A DNA stretch of 64,000 nt from Streptococcus sanguinis. GTDB taxonomy: Bacteria > Bacillota > Bacilli > Lactobacillales > Streptococcaceae. A program made the position numbers and the translations under genes. The stretch's first letter is position 1; each line of letters opens with the position of its first letter. The DNA lies in assembly GCF_900635155.1 (NCBI RefSeq), contig NZ_LR134002.1, positions 1,364,001 to 1,428,000 on the forward strand, written 5' to 3'. A model generated the notes under the pieces. That model was not told where the DNA came from, did not search any database, and saw only the letters and a list, made by a program, of their open reading frames with translations. Below are positions 43,812-52,230 of the stretch, in pieces.

Positions 43812-43869
43812 GATAACACCGTTATCACCTTTCTTCTTTTATTATAAATTCTGACAATTTAACTGTCAA
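43812..43869 (-). promoter_or_regulatory. Consensus promoter and palindromic operator for the TetR/ABC operon
   Basis: On the minus strand TTGACA (43869-43864) and TATAAT (43846-43841) are 17 bases apart. The perfect inverted repeat GATAAC-N3-GTTATC (43826-43812) lies about 15 bases downstream of the -10, over the start of the transcript. This is a typical place for a TetR operator. Confidence 0.75.
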
Positions 43870-43946
43870 GGAAAAACAAAAAAAGACCGAGAAATATTTT
43901 CATCAGTCTACTTCTACTTTCTTTTCCTCCTGTAAATATGACAAAA

Positions 43947-44121
43947 GAGGCTGGGACAAAAGTCCTAGCCTCTCAATTGTCTTTGGATTGTCGAGCAAGA
44001 CGCAGTGGTTGAGTGGGCTCTACTACGCTGATTTCATCAGCTTTTACAGTCCTACTCAACTGTGCGGAGGTGGGACGACGAAATCGAATTCTAACGAATT
44101 ACCGATTTCTGTCCCACTCTC
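43947..44121 (+). repeat. 175-bp structured intergenic repeat, copy A
   Basis: Copy A matches copy B (49067-49241) in inverted orientation with only about two mismatches. It opens with a hairpin (GAGGCTGGGAC / GTCCTAGCCTC, AAAA loop) and closes with a longer one (GTGGGACGACGAAATCG / CGATTTCTGTCCCAC). The centre holds GTTGAGTGGG / CCTACTCAAC and GCTGAT/ATCAGC pairings. No ORF is inside. It fills most of the 330-bp gap between the TetR and GNAT genes. It looks like a small non-coding repeat (MITE-like or terminator-bearing) of oral streptococci. Confidence 0.85.
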
Positions 44122-44130
44122 TCTATAATT

Positions 44131-44547
44131 TTACTTTTTATCAGGTGCATAAATCATGCCAGTACAGTCGAAATCTTCCTGTCGGCGAAAGCCGAGCTCT
44201 CGATAAAAAGCTAGATTTTTATCTGACTGCTCCGTTGCCAGCTGGATTTGGTAAACTTCCTTAAATCTTTCTAGCGTCTGTTGAACAAGGCTTTGGCCAA
44301 TCCCCTGACGCTGGTAGTGTGGATACACCAGCAAATCCTGAATAAAGACAATGGTAAGCCCATCTCCGACCACTCGGATCAAACCAACCAACTTATCTTC
44401 ATCATAGGCCGCCATCACAAACAAGGACTGATGGAAGGCCTGCTCTAACTGCTGAGGACGATTAGTATAATTGCTCCAATTAACCGAATCATAGAGGTCT
44501 AGCACTGCCGCAAAATCTAGCTGAGGATTTGTTTTATAATGAATCAT
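44131..44547 (-). CDS. GNAT-family N-acetyltransferase
   Basis: The 138-residue protein has the acetyl-CoA-binding motif LLVYPHYQRQGIGQSLVQQTLERF and C-terminal NLAFYRELGFRRQEDFDCTGMIY of the GNAT fold. Substrate unknown. It lies 50 bases after the HrtA-like ATPase gene and next to repeat copy A. Confidence 0.87.
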   Translation of the reverse strand: MIHYKTNPQLDFAAVLDLYDSVNWSNYTNRPQQLEQAFHQSLFVMAAYDEDKLVGLIRVVGDGLTIVFIQDLLVYPHYQRQGIGQSLVQQTLERFKEVYQIQLATEQSDKNLAFYRELGFRRQEDFDCTGMIYAPDKK

Positions 44548-44597
44548 AGTCCTCTCCTTGTTTTTTAACTGTTTGATTGCAAAACACTTCTAAAGCT

Positions 44598-45263
44598 TTA
44601 TCGAACTTGAGTCAGCACTCCATCTTGCATCTCATAGACCTTATCAACCTCGTCCAGCAGGCGGGTATCATGGGTAATCATGACCACACTCTTATGAAAT
44701 TTCTGAGTCACCTCTTTGAGCAGATGGACCACGCGCTTAGCCCGCTCTGTATCCAGACTAGCTGTCGGCTCATCAGCCAAGATAATATCAGGGCTATTGT
44801 AAAGGGCTCTAGCGATAGCAGCCCTCTGCCGTTCTCCGCCAGACAATTCTTTCGGATACTGCTTGAGAGTTCCTTTTAGATCCAGCAACTCAATCAGACT
44901 GTTTAGATCCGTTCTTTCCTTTTTAGATAAGCGGTCAATCAGCTGGAACTGGTCTTCGATTTTCAAAAAAGGAATGAGATTGGAAGCCTGCAAAATAAAA
45001 CCAAAATCATTGAAGCGTAGGGCTGCTCGTTCCTTTTCCTTGAGCTGGGAGGTATCTTTCCCATGCAGCAGAATCTGTCCTTTTGAGGGAGTTTGCAAAT
45101 GCCCCAGCAAGGTCAGAAAGGTTGTTTTACCCGAGCCTGACGGCCCAATAATAGCTACAAACTGCCCCGCTTCAAGTTGGAAATCAGTTGGCTTCAGGGC
45201 TTGAACCAGCGTATGTCCCTGACCATATTCTTTTGTAACCCCTTTTAGTTCTATGATTGACAT
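44598..45263 (-). CDS. ABC transporter ATPase, HrtA-like
   Basis: The 221-residue ATPase has Walker A GPSGSGKTTF, the MacB/LolD-type Q loop FGFILQASNLIPFL, signature LSGGERQRAAIARAL and Walker B IILADEPTASLD, and H-loop MITHD. Length equals staphylococcal HrtA (221). It adjoins the FtsX-type permease directly. Gene order regulator-permease-ATPase is that of L. lactis hrtRBA, a heme efflux system. Heme as substrate is inference. Confidence 0.85.
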   Translation of the reverse strand: MSIIELKGVTKEYGQGHTLVQALKPTDFQLEAGQFVAIIGPSGSGKTTFLTLLGHLQTPSKGQILLHGKDTSQLKEKERAALRFNDFGFILQASNLIPFLKIEDQFQLIDRLSKKERTDLNSLIELLDLKGTLKQYPKELSGGERQRAAIARALYNSPDIILADEPTASLDTERAKRVVHLLKEVTQKFHKSVVMITHDTRLLDEVDKVYEMQDGVLTQVR

Positions 45264-46325
45264 TTACTCACCTCCAATCGCTGTGATAGGGTCAATTTTC
45301 AGAACCCGATGAATGGACAAGAGCCCGCCAGCCAGTGACATGAAAACAATCAGGACAATCAATCCAGCATAAGCTCTCCAGTCACTGTAAAAAGGCATAG
45401 AAGCCGGCAAGACTAGCTGGGTTCCCAAGAGAGCCAAGACAGCTAAGCTGATTCCCAGAGTAGACAGGATGAAAATCTGCCAAAAAATAGAAGCAATAAT
45501 CTTCCCACTGGCAATCCCTTGGGCGCGCATAATACCGTAAAGATGCGTCTTTTGGATGGTAATGATGTACATAAAAATTCCCAATACCAAAAATGTAATC
45601 AGAACCATGGCACCAATCATGAAGGAAAAAGTCAGTACCTGAGGCTGATAACCAGGTATATTTTCTATAAAATCACTCATAGAGAGCTGACTAAGTCCAG
45701 CTTCTTCAATCTTCTGACCATCCTTGACCACAAGTGCACTGATATTCTTAACCTGACTAGAGCCGTACTTTAATTCCCTAAAATCTTCCAGCGTCATGAA
45801 GAGAACTGGCTGAGTTAAGAAGCTGTTATCCTCTGTGAAACCAACAACCTGATAAAGACGCTCACTGCCATTGAGCTGGAGCTGGTCGCCTAGTTTCACA
45901 CCTTTTTGCTGCAGGCGCTTATCCGCAATAACTTCATAAGCAGTCTCAGCAGGACGTCCCTCAATAATGTCAGGCGCTAGAAAACTATCCCAAGAGAGAC
46001 CAAAAACCTGAGCATTGATTTTATCAGTGCCATCTTCATAATTGGCCACTGCCGCCGTCTGTCCCAAAGCAGCGATTGAGTCGCCTTGAAGCAGGCGGCT
46101 GTACTCCTCTTCCTTGAGAGTCGAAGAAACCAGATTCTTATTTGCGTACTCCGACAAAACGATCGACTCAGCCTGCCATTGGTCCAAAGCCAAGCGATTG
46201 AGCCTAGCCAAACCAACGGAAAGACTGGATAAAAAGAAAACCATATAGGTAATGAGAAAGACCATAGCAACCACTAAACGATAGCGCCCTCGGCTGTAGA
46301 CAATCTCTTTAAAAGCTAAAAACAC
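45264..46325 (-). CDS. FtsX/MacB-type ABC permease, HrtB-like
   Basis: The 353-residue permease has one N-terminal membrane helix, a large extracytoplasmic domain (about 45-225) and three C-terminal helices (FSFMIGAMVLITFLVLGIFMYIITIQKTHLYGIMRAQG, then two more), ending RVLKIDPITAIGGE. Size and the start MFLAFKEIVYSRGRYRLVV resemble HrtB. The preceding TetR gene stops 67 bases upstream. Confidence 0.83.
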   Translation of the reverse strand: MFLAFKEIVYSRGRYRLVVAMVFLITYMVFFLSSLSVGLARLNRLALDQWQAESIVLSEYANKNLVSSTLKEEEYSRLLQGDSIAALGQTAAVANYEDGTDKINAQVFGLSWDSFLAPDIIEGRPAETAYEVIADKRLQQKGVKLGDQLQLNGSERLYQVVGFTEDNSFLTQPVLFMTLEDFRELKYGSSQVKNISALVVKDGQKIEEAGLSQLSMSDFIENIPGYQPQVLTFSFMIGAMVLITFLVLGIFMYIITIQKTHLYGIMRAQGIASGKIIASIFWQIFILSTLGISLAVLALLGTQLVLPASMPFYSDWRAYAGLIVLIVFMSLAGGLLSIHRVLKIDPITAIGGE

Positions 46326-46392
46326 GGCTACCCTCCTTTGAGATATACGAGACTATTATATCATAAAGCAGCAAACTGGAAAAACTATCCTG

Positions 46393-47001
46393 TCAATTAC
46401 CCTCCATATGCTCTCTGACAAAACCCGCCAGACCAACAGCAGTCACCCTAGTGTGGAAATCACTCATTTCCTGTGACTTATAATGAGGATGAGCCAACCA
46501 GTAAGTCAGTGTTCCCATAAAGGACGCGGCTTGATGATTCAGCAGCAAGTCCACCTCTACCTCTTCTATAAACGCGTCAGCTAAAGAAATACTATGCGAG
46601 AAAATCTCCCTCAGAGCTTTCTGCAACCTCAACGAACTAGTAGGGCTACCATTGGGTCCCAAAAGAATGGCTAAGTCTTCCAAGTAAGGCTCAAAAAAAT
46701 GAAAAAGATTTTGTTCTTCATGAATGTAGTCTTCCACTTTAAAATCCTTTTCTAACTTGAACAGTCGGTCAGATTTTATTGCATCTTGATAATAGGCCAG
46801 CAAATCACCTAGCAACTGGTCTTCTATCTTCTCTAACAGATCATACTTGTCCAGGTAATGCCGATAAAAGGTACTACGATTTACCTCTGCCAAGTCAATC
46901 AGCTGACGAATACTGATAGTCTCAAAAGTCTGCTCTTTCATCAGCCGCAGCAAGCTAGTCTCTATCCGCTTTTCTGTCTTTCTTCTTTTTTTCTCATACA
47001 T
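46393..47001 (-). CDS. TetR/AcrR-family regulator of the HrtBA-like exporter
   Basis: The protein has a TetR-type HTH (ISIRQLIDLAEVNRSTFYRHYLDKYDLLEKI) and a helical C-terminal domain, 202 residues from MYEKKRRK. The ATG at 47001 lies eight bases after GAGG; an alternative in-frame ATG at 47022 precedes that site. It is divergent from the 241-aa plus-strand gene and cotranscribed with the exporter. Heme-binding His positions of HrtR cannot be aligned by eye. Confidence 0.83.
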   Translation of the reverse strand: MYEKKRRKTEKRIETSLLRLMKEQTFETISIRQLIDLAEVNRSTFYRHYLDKYDLLEKIEDQLLGDLLAYYQDAIKSDRLFKLEKDFKVEDYIHEEQNLFHFFEPYLEDLAILLGPNGSPTSSLRLQKALREIFSHSISLADAFIEEVEVDLLLNHQAASFMGTLTYWLAHPHYKSQEMSDFHTRVTAVGLAGFVREHMEGN

Positions 47002-47059
47002 GCCATTCACCTCAAAATGCAACAGTCTATCTAAAATTGATGCTTGTATGTCATCCAGC

Positions 47060-47075
47060 TCCCACTATATAATAA
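47060..47075 (+). promoter_or_regulatory. -10 region of the 241-aa gene promoter
   Basis: TATAAT appears in CCACTATATAATAAAT upstream of the 47111 start, with TTGTAT 18 bases upstream as a -35 candidate. The same short region must also contain control sites for the divergent TetR gene. Confidence 0.5.
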
Positions 47076-47110
47076 ATATAAGCAGAAGACAAGAACAAGA
47101 GGATTAAAAA

Positions 47111-47836
47111 ATGAAGATTATTATCAATCAAAAGGAAGTCAGTCAAGAAAGAATTGAGCAATGGCGGAAGCAGAGAATCCATAAAGCAGCTAAGATACTT
47201 AATCTACAGCTGCCGAATACTGACAATACGGAGATTTTAGACCAGGCCCTACTGGAAGCAAAAATGAAGCTGACATACGAGGAGATAATCCAGACAATAG
47301 GAACCAAACTCAAATGGAGCCAATATTTGATGGAATGGGCAGCCAAATGGTCCAAGAAACCACGAAAAAGAGCTATTGTAACGATTTTTGCAAGTGGACT
47401 GACTGCTGCTTCTTTCAGTAAAAGGCTAGAAAAATTAATGTTAGAAAAGACAGATACTCATAAAAGAGTCAATCTTGGTGCCTGTCCAGACCATTATGCC
47501 TTGCAGCCGCACAGTGGCAAACTTGAAGTCATTGAGACTGCAGGAAACAGCCCACTGCCAACACAGTTTTTTCTTGACCTTGGTGGTGAAGCTGAGATAG
47601 AGGAGCCTCGTGATGCGTCTTATCCCTTCCAAACTGTCGGTGCCGCCAGTCTAGCGAATGGTAGCAATATCGGTGGAATTCGCCATCAGTTTCGCGACAC
47701 AGAAAAAGGCCTAGAAGCCCGATTCTGCGTCGAATTCCCCAGCCTTTGTCCAGACAGCCTTATCAAAGAACACCAGCTCCATCTGGCCGCCGAATGGTTA
47801 AAGTGGATAGCTTGGTGCAGAGAGCAAAAAGAATGA
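47111..47836 (+). CDS. Uncharacterised 241-residue protein
   Basis: I do not recognise this family. The N-terminal 100 residues are basic and helical (MKIIINQKEVSQERIEQWRK). The C-terminal half has the distinctive, probably conserved stretch NLGACPDHYALQPHSGKLEVIETAGNSPLPTQFFLDLGGE and VGAASLANGSNIGGIRHQFRD. It has no signal peptide or membrane helix. It is transcribed divergently from the TetR gene of the HrtBA-like exporter, so it could be coregulated. Confidence 0.75.
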   Translation: MKIIINQKEVSQERIEQWRKQRIHKAAKILNLQLPNTDNTEILDQALLEAKMKLTYEEIIQTIGTKLKWSQYLMEWAAKWSKKPRKRAIVTIFASGLTAASFSKRLEKLMLEKTDTHKRVNLGACPDHYALQPHSGKLEVIETAGNSPLPTQFFLDLGGEAEIEEPRDASYPFQTVGAASLANGSNIGGIRHQFRDTEKGLEARFCVEFPSLCPDSLIKEHQLHLAAEWLKWIAWCREQKE

Positions 47837-47870
47837 ATTTCCTTTCATGAAAAGAACTACCAAGCCACAC

Positions 47871-47920
47871 AAAAACAGCCCACTGCCATCTTAAAGAGAC
47901 CGCAGCAAGGCTGTTTTCTT
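47871..47920. terminator. Bidirectional terminator between convergent genes
   Basis: AAAACAGCC (47872-47880) and GGCTGTTTT (47909-47917) form a stem extended inside by CTGC/GCAG, with A/T runs on both sides. It lies between the convergent 241-aa gene and the alcohol dehydrogenase gene. Confidence 0.75.
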
Positions 47921-47926
47921 CTACAC

Positions 47927-48964
47927 CTAATCAAAGACAATCATGGACTTAATAGTCTTGCGTTCATCCATGTCCTTATAAGCTTGGTCAATTTCATCCA
48001 GCCTGTACTCACTTGTAAAGACCTTGCCCGGATTAATATCACCATCAAGAACTGCCTTGAGCAAGATTTGCTTGTCGTAAGTCGTGACAGAGGCTGCACC
48101 GCCTGCAACTGTAATATTTTGGGCAAAGGTAGAACCAAGAGCTCGGTTATTATAGTGAGGCACACCGACAAAGCCTAAGCGGCCACCGTTGTGAAGGACT
48201 CCCAGAGCTTGATCAACAGCTGCTTCTGTCCCGACACATTCCAAAGCTGCATCTGCCCCGCCACCTAGAATCTCACGCACTTTGGCAATTCCTTCTTCGC
48301 CACGTTCTGCAACAATAGCTGTCGCACCTGACTCTAAAGCCATCTTTTGTCGATCTTCATGACGGCTCATGAGAACGATTTGGGAAGCACCACGCATTTT
48401 AGCCGCAATAACAGCGCATTGTCCAACAGCTCCGTCACCAATCACGACAACCTTATCACCAGGCTTGACGTCTGCCACTCGTGCAGCATGATAGCCAGTT
48501 GGCATGACATCAGCCAGTGTCAAGAGTGATTTGAGCATTCCTTCTGTATAATCAGAAGGCTGACCCGGAATTTTGATAAGAGCCCAGTTAGCAAATTCGA
48601 AGCGCATATATTCTGCTTGTACCCCGTCTGACCAGTTATTCCCAATATGAGAATCACAAGTGCCATCAAATCCTGCTCGGCAGGCATCACATTGCCCGCA
48701 TCCATGAGTAAACGGCGCAATAACAAAATCGCCAGGTTTAACAGTCGTTACTGCATCACCGATTTCTTCGACAATTCCAATCGCTTCATGCCCACTATTT
48801 TGATGGCCTGCTTCAATATCTGGACTGCGGTAGCGCCATAGGTCAGAGCCACAGACACAGGTCCGAACAATCCGAATAATGGCATCATCTGCCTCAATGA
48901 TTTGCGGACGAGCAATCTCAGTAAGTCCAACTTGGCCTGCTTTTGTATAAACTGCCAATTTCAT
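47927..48964 (-). CDS. Zinc-dependent alcohol dehydrogenase-family protein
   Basis: The 345-residue medium-chain dehydrogenase has catalytic-zinc Cys in RTCVCGSDLWRY and GHEAIGIVEEIG. The structural-zinc cysteines lie in HGCGQCDACRAGFDGTC, and the Rossmann motif is VVIGDGAVGQCAVIAAK. The ATG at 48964 (MKLAVYTKAG) follows AAAGGAGAAGAAACG; an upstream in-frame ATG at 49006 has none. Substrate unknown. Repeat copy B begins about 100 bases upstream. Confidence 0.9.
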   Translation of the reverse strand: MKLAVYTKAGQVGLTEIARPQIIEADDAIIRIVRTCVCGSDLWRYRSPDIEAGHQNSGHEAIGIVEEIGDAVTTVKPGDFVIAPFTHGCGQCDACRAGFDGTCDSHIGNNWSDGVQAEYMRFEFANWALIKIPGQPSDYTEGMLKSLLTLADVMPTGYHAARVADVKPGDKVVVIGDGAVGQCAVIAAKMRGASQIVLMSRHEDRQKMALESGATAIVAERGEEGIAKVREILGGGADAALECVGTEAAVDQALGVLHNGGRLGFVGVPHYNNRALGSTFAQNITVAGGAASVTTYDKQILLKAVLDGDINPGKVFTSEYRLDEIDQAYKDMDERKTIKSMIVFD

Positions 48965-49066
48965 CGTTTCTTCTCCTTTGATATCTTTATAGTAACTATT
49001 ATACAACTTAGAGCACCCTTCAAGTCAAATTTTTTACATCATTTAATATAAAATTCTTATAAAAAA

Positions 49067-49241
49067 GAGAGTGGGACAGAAATCGGTAATTCGTTAGAAT
49101 TCGATTTCGTCGTCCCACCTCCGCACAGTTGAGTAGGGCTGTAAAAGCTGATGAAATCATCGTAGTAGAGCCCACTCAACCACTGCGTCTTGCTCGACAA
49201 TCCAAAGACAATTGAGAGGCTAGGACTTTTGTCCCAGCCTC
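49067..49241 (-). repeat. 175-bp structured intergenic repeat, copy B
   Basis: This is the reverse complement of copy A (43947-44121) with about two substitutions. It fills the gap between the lipoprotein gene (stop at 49296) and the dehydrogenase start. Together the two copies form a 5-kb inverted pair around the GNAT, HrtRBA-like, 241-aa and dehydrogenase genes. Its GTCCCAGCCTC end hairpin could terminate the lipoprotein transcript. Confidence 0.85.
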
Positions 49242-49295
49242 TAGTTTGATTTCCTCACTGCTCATCCTGTTGTCCTGAGCAGAACAAGAAGCACT

Positions 49296-49766
49296 TTACT
49301 GCTTGGTAAAGGTCAGAGTGTCTGGATCATCATCCAATTCGTCCACAATCAGCTGATTGCCATTTTGGCGGTAACTTTTGACATCATCGCCGACTATCAG
49401 TCTTTGATTAGCACTGTCTACTTGTACCTGCTTGATTTCCTTACTGCCATCGACCTCGGTCTCAGTCCAAGTACCAGTCGTACCATTGATTTCCAGGACA
49501 TGCTGGTCACCATCATGGTCGGTTGCTTGGTAGCGCCCGTCTATATTAGTAGCCTGCCCTACATTTGATGATGAAGAAGTCTGATTAGAGGAAGATGCGG
49601 CTGATGACTGCGAAGTCTGATTCTGCGCAGATTGTGATGTTTGGCCTTGTGTATTCTGTGATGAACTAGTATTCCCTCCCTGGTTAGTATTGCCTGAGCA
49701 AGCAGCTAATAGGACTGCTGCTGTCAGAGATAGAATTCCGATAAAGGCTTTTTTTGTAATAGTCAT
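49296..49766 (-). CDS. Small lipoprotein with Ser/Gln/Asn linker, predicted copper-responsive
   Basis: The 156-residue lipoprotein has a signal peptide with lipobox LLAACSG (Cys23), then a Ser/Thr/Gln/Asn-rich linker (24-70). A C-terminal beta-rich domain follows (IDGRYQATDHDGDQHVLEINGTTGTWTETEVDGSKE...) with no Cys and few Met. No family is recognised. The promoter carries two exact cop boxes, so CopY-type repression relieved by copper is predicted. It is monocistronic. Confidence 0.85.
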   Translation of the reverse strand: MTITKKAFIGILSLTAAVLLAACSGNTNQGGNTSSSQNTQGQTSQSAQNQTSQSSAASSSNQTSSSSNVGQATNIDGRYQATDHDGDQHVLEINGTTGTWTETEVDGSKEIKQVQVDSANQRLIVGDDVKSYRQNGNQLIVDELDDDPDTLTFTKQ

Positions 49767-49784
49767 ATTCTTTTCTCCTTTTTT

Positions 49785-49836
49785 CTACACTTGTAGTTTA
49801 TACTTATATTCTACACTTGTCTGTTTTATTTGTCAA
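49785..49836 (-). promoter_or_regulatory. Promoter with two cop-box operators
   Basis: On the minus strand TTGACA (49836-49831) and TAGAAT (49813-49808) are 17 bases apart. GACAAGTGTA (49821-49812) overlaps the -10, and TACAAGTGTA (49795-49786), inside the palindrome CTACAAGTGTAG, lies just downstream. Both fit KACANNTGTA, the operator of the copper repressors CopY/CopR, and are 26 bp apart, allowing two dimers on one DNA face. Confidence 0.75.
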
Positions 49837-49982
49837 GAAAAAATAGTTTTTATCATAAGGAAATACACCCTAAGCGCTAGCAATAGTTTTCGGATATACC
49901 CTACCAGCAGAATTAACTATTTTATTTGCAGAGAAATTTTCGATACAATAGACCATAATCCCTAATGAAAGTGAGAAATCTT

Positions 49983-51128
49983 ATGACAAAATCAAAATTC
50001 CAACTGGTTGGATCACTTCTGCGCCCAGAAAATCTGCGCCAGTATAAGACAGAAATTGAGCACCGCGATGATATTCAATACCCCTTCTACGACAGCTTCC
50101 CAGGCTACCATGAGACGGAGACAGCTGACATCAAGGAGATTGTTGCTGAGCAAAAGGCAAAGGGAATTGACATCCTGACAGATGGAGAATACTCCAAGTC
50201 TATGTGGCATCTGGACTTTGTCTGGGGACTTAAGGGAATCGAGCGCTACATTGCTGACCACGGCTATACCTTCAAGGACCACGACGGCGGGCAATATGAG
50301 ACCCGTAAGGACATTGGTATCCGCATCACAGCACCACTCTTTGGTAAAAATCATCACTTTATCGAGATTTATAAGCTAGTCAAGGATGAGGCTGCTGGTG
50401 AAGATACCAAGCTGACTGTCTGGGGACCTGCCCATGCTTATACTGAGTTAGCTGTCTTTGACCGCTTGGCGGGACCAGGACAAGTTTATGAGACCAATGA
50501 AGACTTGAAAAAAGGCTTGATTCAAGCTTATAAGGAATTTTTGGACGACTATAAGGCCGCTGGCGGACAGATTATCCAGTTTGACGACTGTCTCTGGGAA
50601 CTCTTTGACGAGTCCAATCCTGCCAGCTTCTTTGCTGAAGGCAATGCTAGTCTGGCTGACCTAGCAGATGAGTTTGTCGCTATTAATAACGAAGTCGTAG
50701 ACTATGCTCATGAGCTTGGACTGACTGTCTGGACCCACAACTGCCGTGGTAACTACGAAAGCCGCTCTGCTGCTGAGGGTACCTACGAAGCTATCGCAGA
50801 AAAATTCCTGCGCGACCAACATTATGATCGCTACTTCCTAGAGTGGGACAGCGATGTAGCTGGTGATGTATCAGCTCTAGCAGCTTTGAAGGACAAGAAT
50901 GCGGAAGTCGTTTTAGGACTGCTCTCCAGTAAGACGACAGGCTTGGATGACGAAAAACGCGTCCTAGACCTCCTCGAGAAAGCAGCAACCGTTCTACCGA
51001 AAGAGCGACTCCTGCTCTCCCACCAATGCGGCTTCGCCTCTTGTGACTCTGGAAACGAACTCACCATTGAGCAACAATGGGCCAAAATCAAACAAGGCCA
51101 AGAAATCGCCCAAAAATTCTGGGGATAA
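49983..51128 (+). CDS. MetE C-terminal-domain-like (cobalamin-independent methionine synthase family) protein
   Basis: The 381-residue protein belongs to the YxjG/YxjH-like group related to the catalytic half of MetE: KSKFQLVGSLLRPENL, DGEYSKSMWHLDF, QFDDCLWELF, VWTHNCRGN (His-x-Cys zinc ligands) and SHQCGFASC (third Cys). It probably transfers methyl groups to homocysteine from an unknown donor. I take the ATG at 49983 (MTKSKF) rather than 49965 because family members start there. Ribosome site is weak (GTGAG). It is monocistronic with its own terminator. Confidence 0.87.
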   Translation: MTKSKFQLVGSLLRPENLRQYKTEIEHRDDIQYPFYDSFPGYHETETADIKEIVAEQKAKGIDILTDGEYSKSMWHLDFVWGLKGIERYIADHGYTFKDHDGGQYETRKDIGIRITAPLFGKNHHFIEIYKLVKDEAAGEDTKLTVWGPAHAYTELAVFDRLAGPGQVYETNEDLKKGLIQAYKEFLDDYKAAGGQIIQFDDCLWELFDESNPASFFAEGNASLADLADEFVAINNEVVDYAHELGLTVWTHNCRGNYESRSAAEGTYEAIAEKFLRDQHYDRYFLEWDSDVAGDVSALAALKDKNAEVVLGLLSSKTTGLDDEKRVLDLLEKAATVLPKERLLLSHQCGFASCDSGNELTIEQQWAKIKQGQEIAQKFWG

Positions 51129-51134
51129 TAAGCA

Positions 51135-51159
51135 AAAAAAGCGGTATAACCGCTTTTTT
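51135..51159 (+). terminator. Terminator after the MetE-like gene
   Basis: AAAAAAGCGGT-ATA-ACCGCTTTTTT forms a perfect hairpin with a T run, immediately after the stop codon. Confidence 0.9.
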
Positions 51160-51252
51160 CTATGATTTTAAAATCAATTTTGGGCTGAATTAGATTTATT
51201 TGATGAACTCCAGTTTCATCTGCATCTGTTCAACATATTAAATCTTGTAGTA

Positions 51253-52065
51253 TCAGGAAAGTTCAATTCGCTTGAGCCAATTTTCAACTAAGGCAGTAAA
51301 GAGAGCCTCTTGATCTATCTGCGCATTGTGACCAGCAAGATCCATTACAGCATGAGTTGCCCTTGGATAATAGTGAGACAGTTGCGCTAACTGCTGGAAG
51401 CCCACGACTTGGTCCTGCTTTCCTGCTATAAAAAGGCTGGGCTCGTCATAGCCCTTTTCCTGTATCTCTTGATCCACTTCAAACGAAAAAGAATAGTTTT
51501 CTTGCAGCTTTTGGATAAAGGGAGCATTCATCATCTGAAGCCCTGCTAGGATTTCTTTTTCAAACCGTTGATAAGTTTCTTTAGTCTGTAAAATCGCTAA
51601 ATCAACGAAATCTTCGCTTTTGCCTACTATATCAAACCCAACATCTCTAATTACCAGAGTATCTTTAGGCAAAATTCTTTCTTTCGGATTGGGTACAACT
51701 ACTGGACAAATTAGCAACAAACCATCAATCTGCGAATTTTTCTTAGCCAAAATTCCTCGAGCAAGATAACCACCATAAGACTCTCCAGCTAAGAGAAAGC
51801 TGTGTCCTCCGATTACAGTTTCTATAAAGTTCAGGAGCATCTCTAAAATCTCATCCGCACTTGCAAAAGCAGGATTGGCATCAGACCTACCCATGCCAGG
51901 TAAATCTAAATAAATCCTTTTATAGTCAGAATGTTTCTCAAAAATGGGTTCCAAACATCCTTCCATCAATTCAGATGAACAGCCCAAACCATGAATTGCC
52001 AAGACTGGCTTTCCTTGACCAATCACTTTATAATATAATTTATTTCCCTGATAAGTAAAAAACAT
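51253..52065 (-). CDS. Alpha/beta hydrolase
   Basis: The 270-residue protein has the oxyanion-region LAIHGLGCSSE, nucleophile elbow AGESYGGYLARG (G-x-S-x-G), an acid in FIAGKQDQVVG and a histidine in MDLAGHNAQID, a complete Ser-Asp-His triad. Substrate unknown. The ATG at 52065 follows TTGGAGAAAAA. It stands alone between the MetE-like and DUF1722 genes. Confidence 0.87.
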   Translation of the reverse strand: MFFTYQGNKLYYKVIGQGKPVLAIHGLGCSSELMEGCLEPIFEKHSDYKRIYLDLPGMGRSDANPAFASADEILEMLLNFIETVIGGHSFLLAGESYGGYLARGILAKKNSQIDGLLLICPVVVPNPKERILPKDTLVIRDVGFDIVGKSEDFVDLAILQTKETYQRFEKEILAGLQMMNAPFIQKLQENYSFSFEVDQEIQEKGYDEPSLFIAGKQDQVVGFQQLAQLSHYYPRATHAVMDLAGHNAQIDQEALFTALVENWLKRIELS

Positions 52066-52230
52066 TTTTTCTCCAATCATACCTTAAAGACGCGTTTTGC
52101 TCAAGGTGGATCTTTTATCGAAACCAGTCAAAATAATATTGTTTATGAGCCTAACAAATTATTCTTATCATCTACACCCCTCAAAGCTACTAGACGAGCA
52201 AGCTTATTCTTTCCCCTTGATTTCAGTTCC

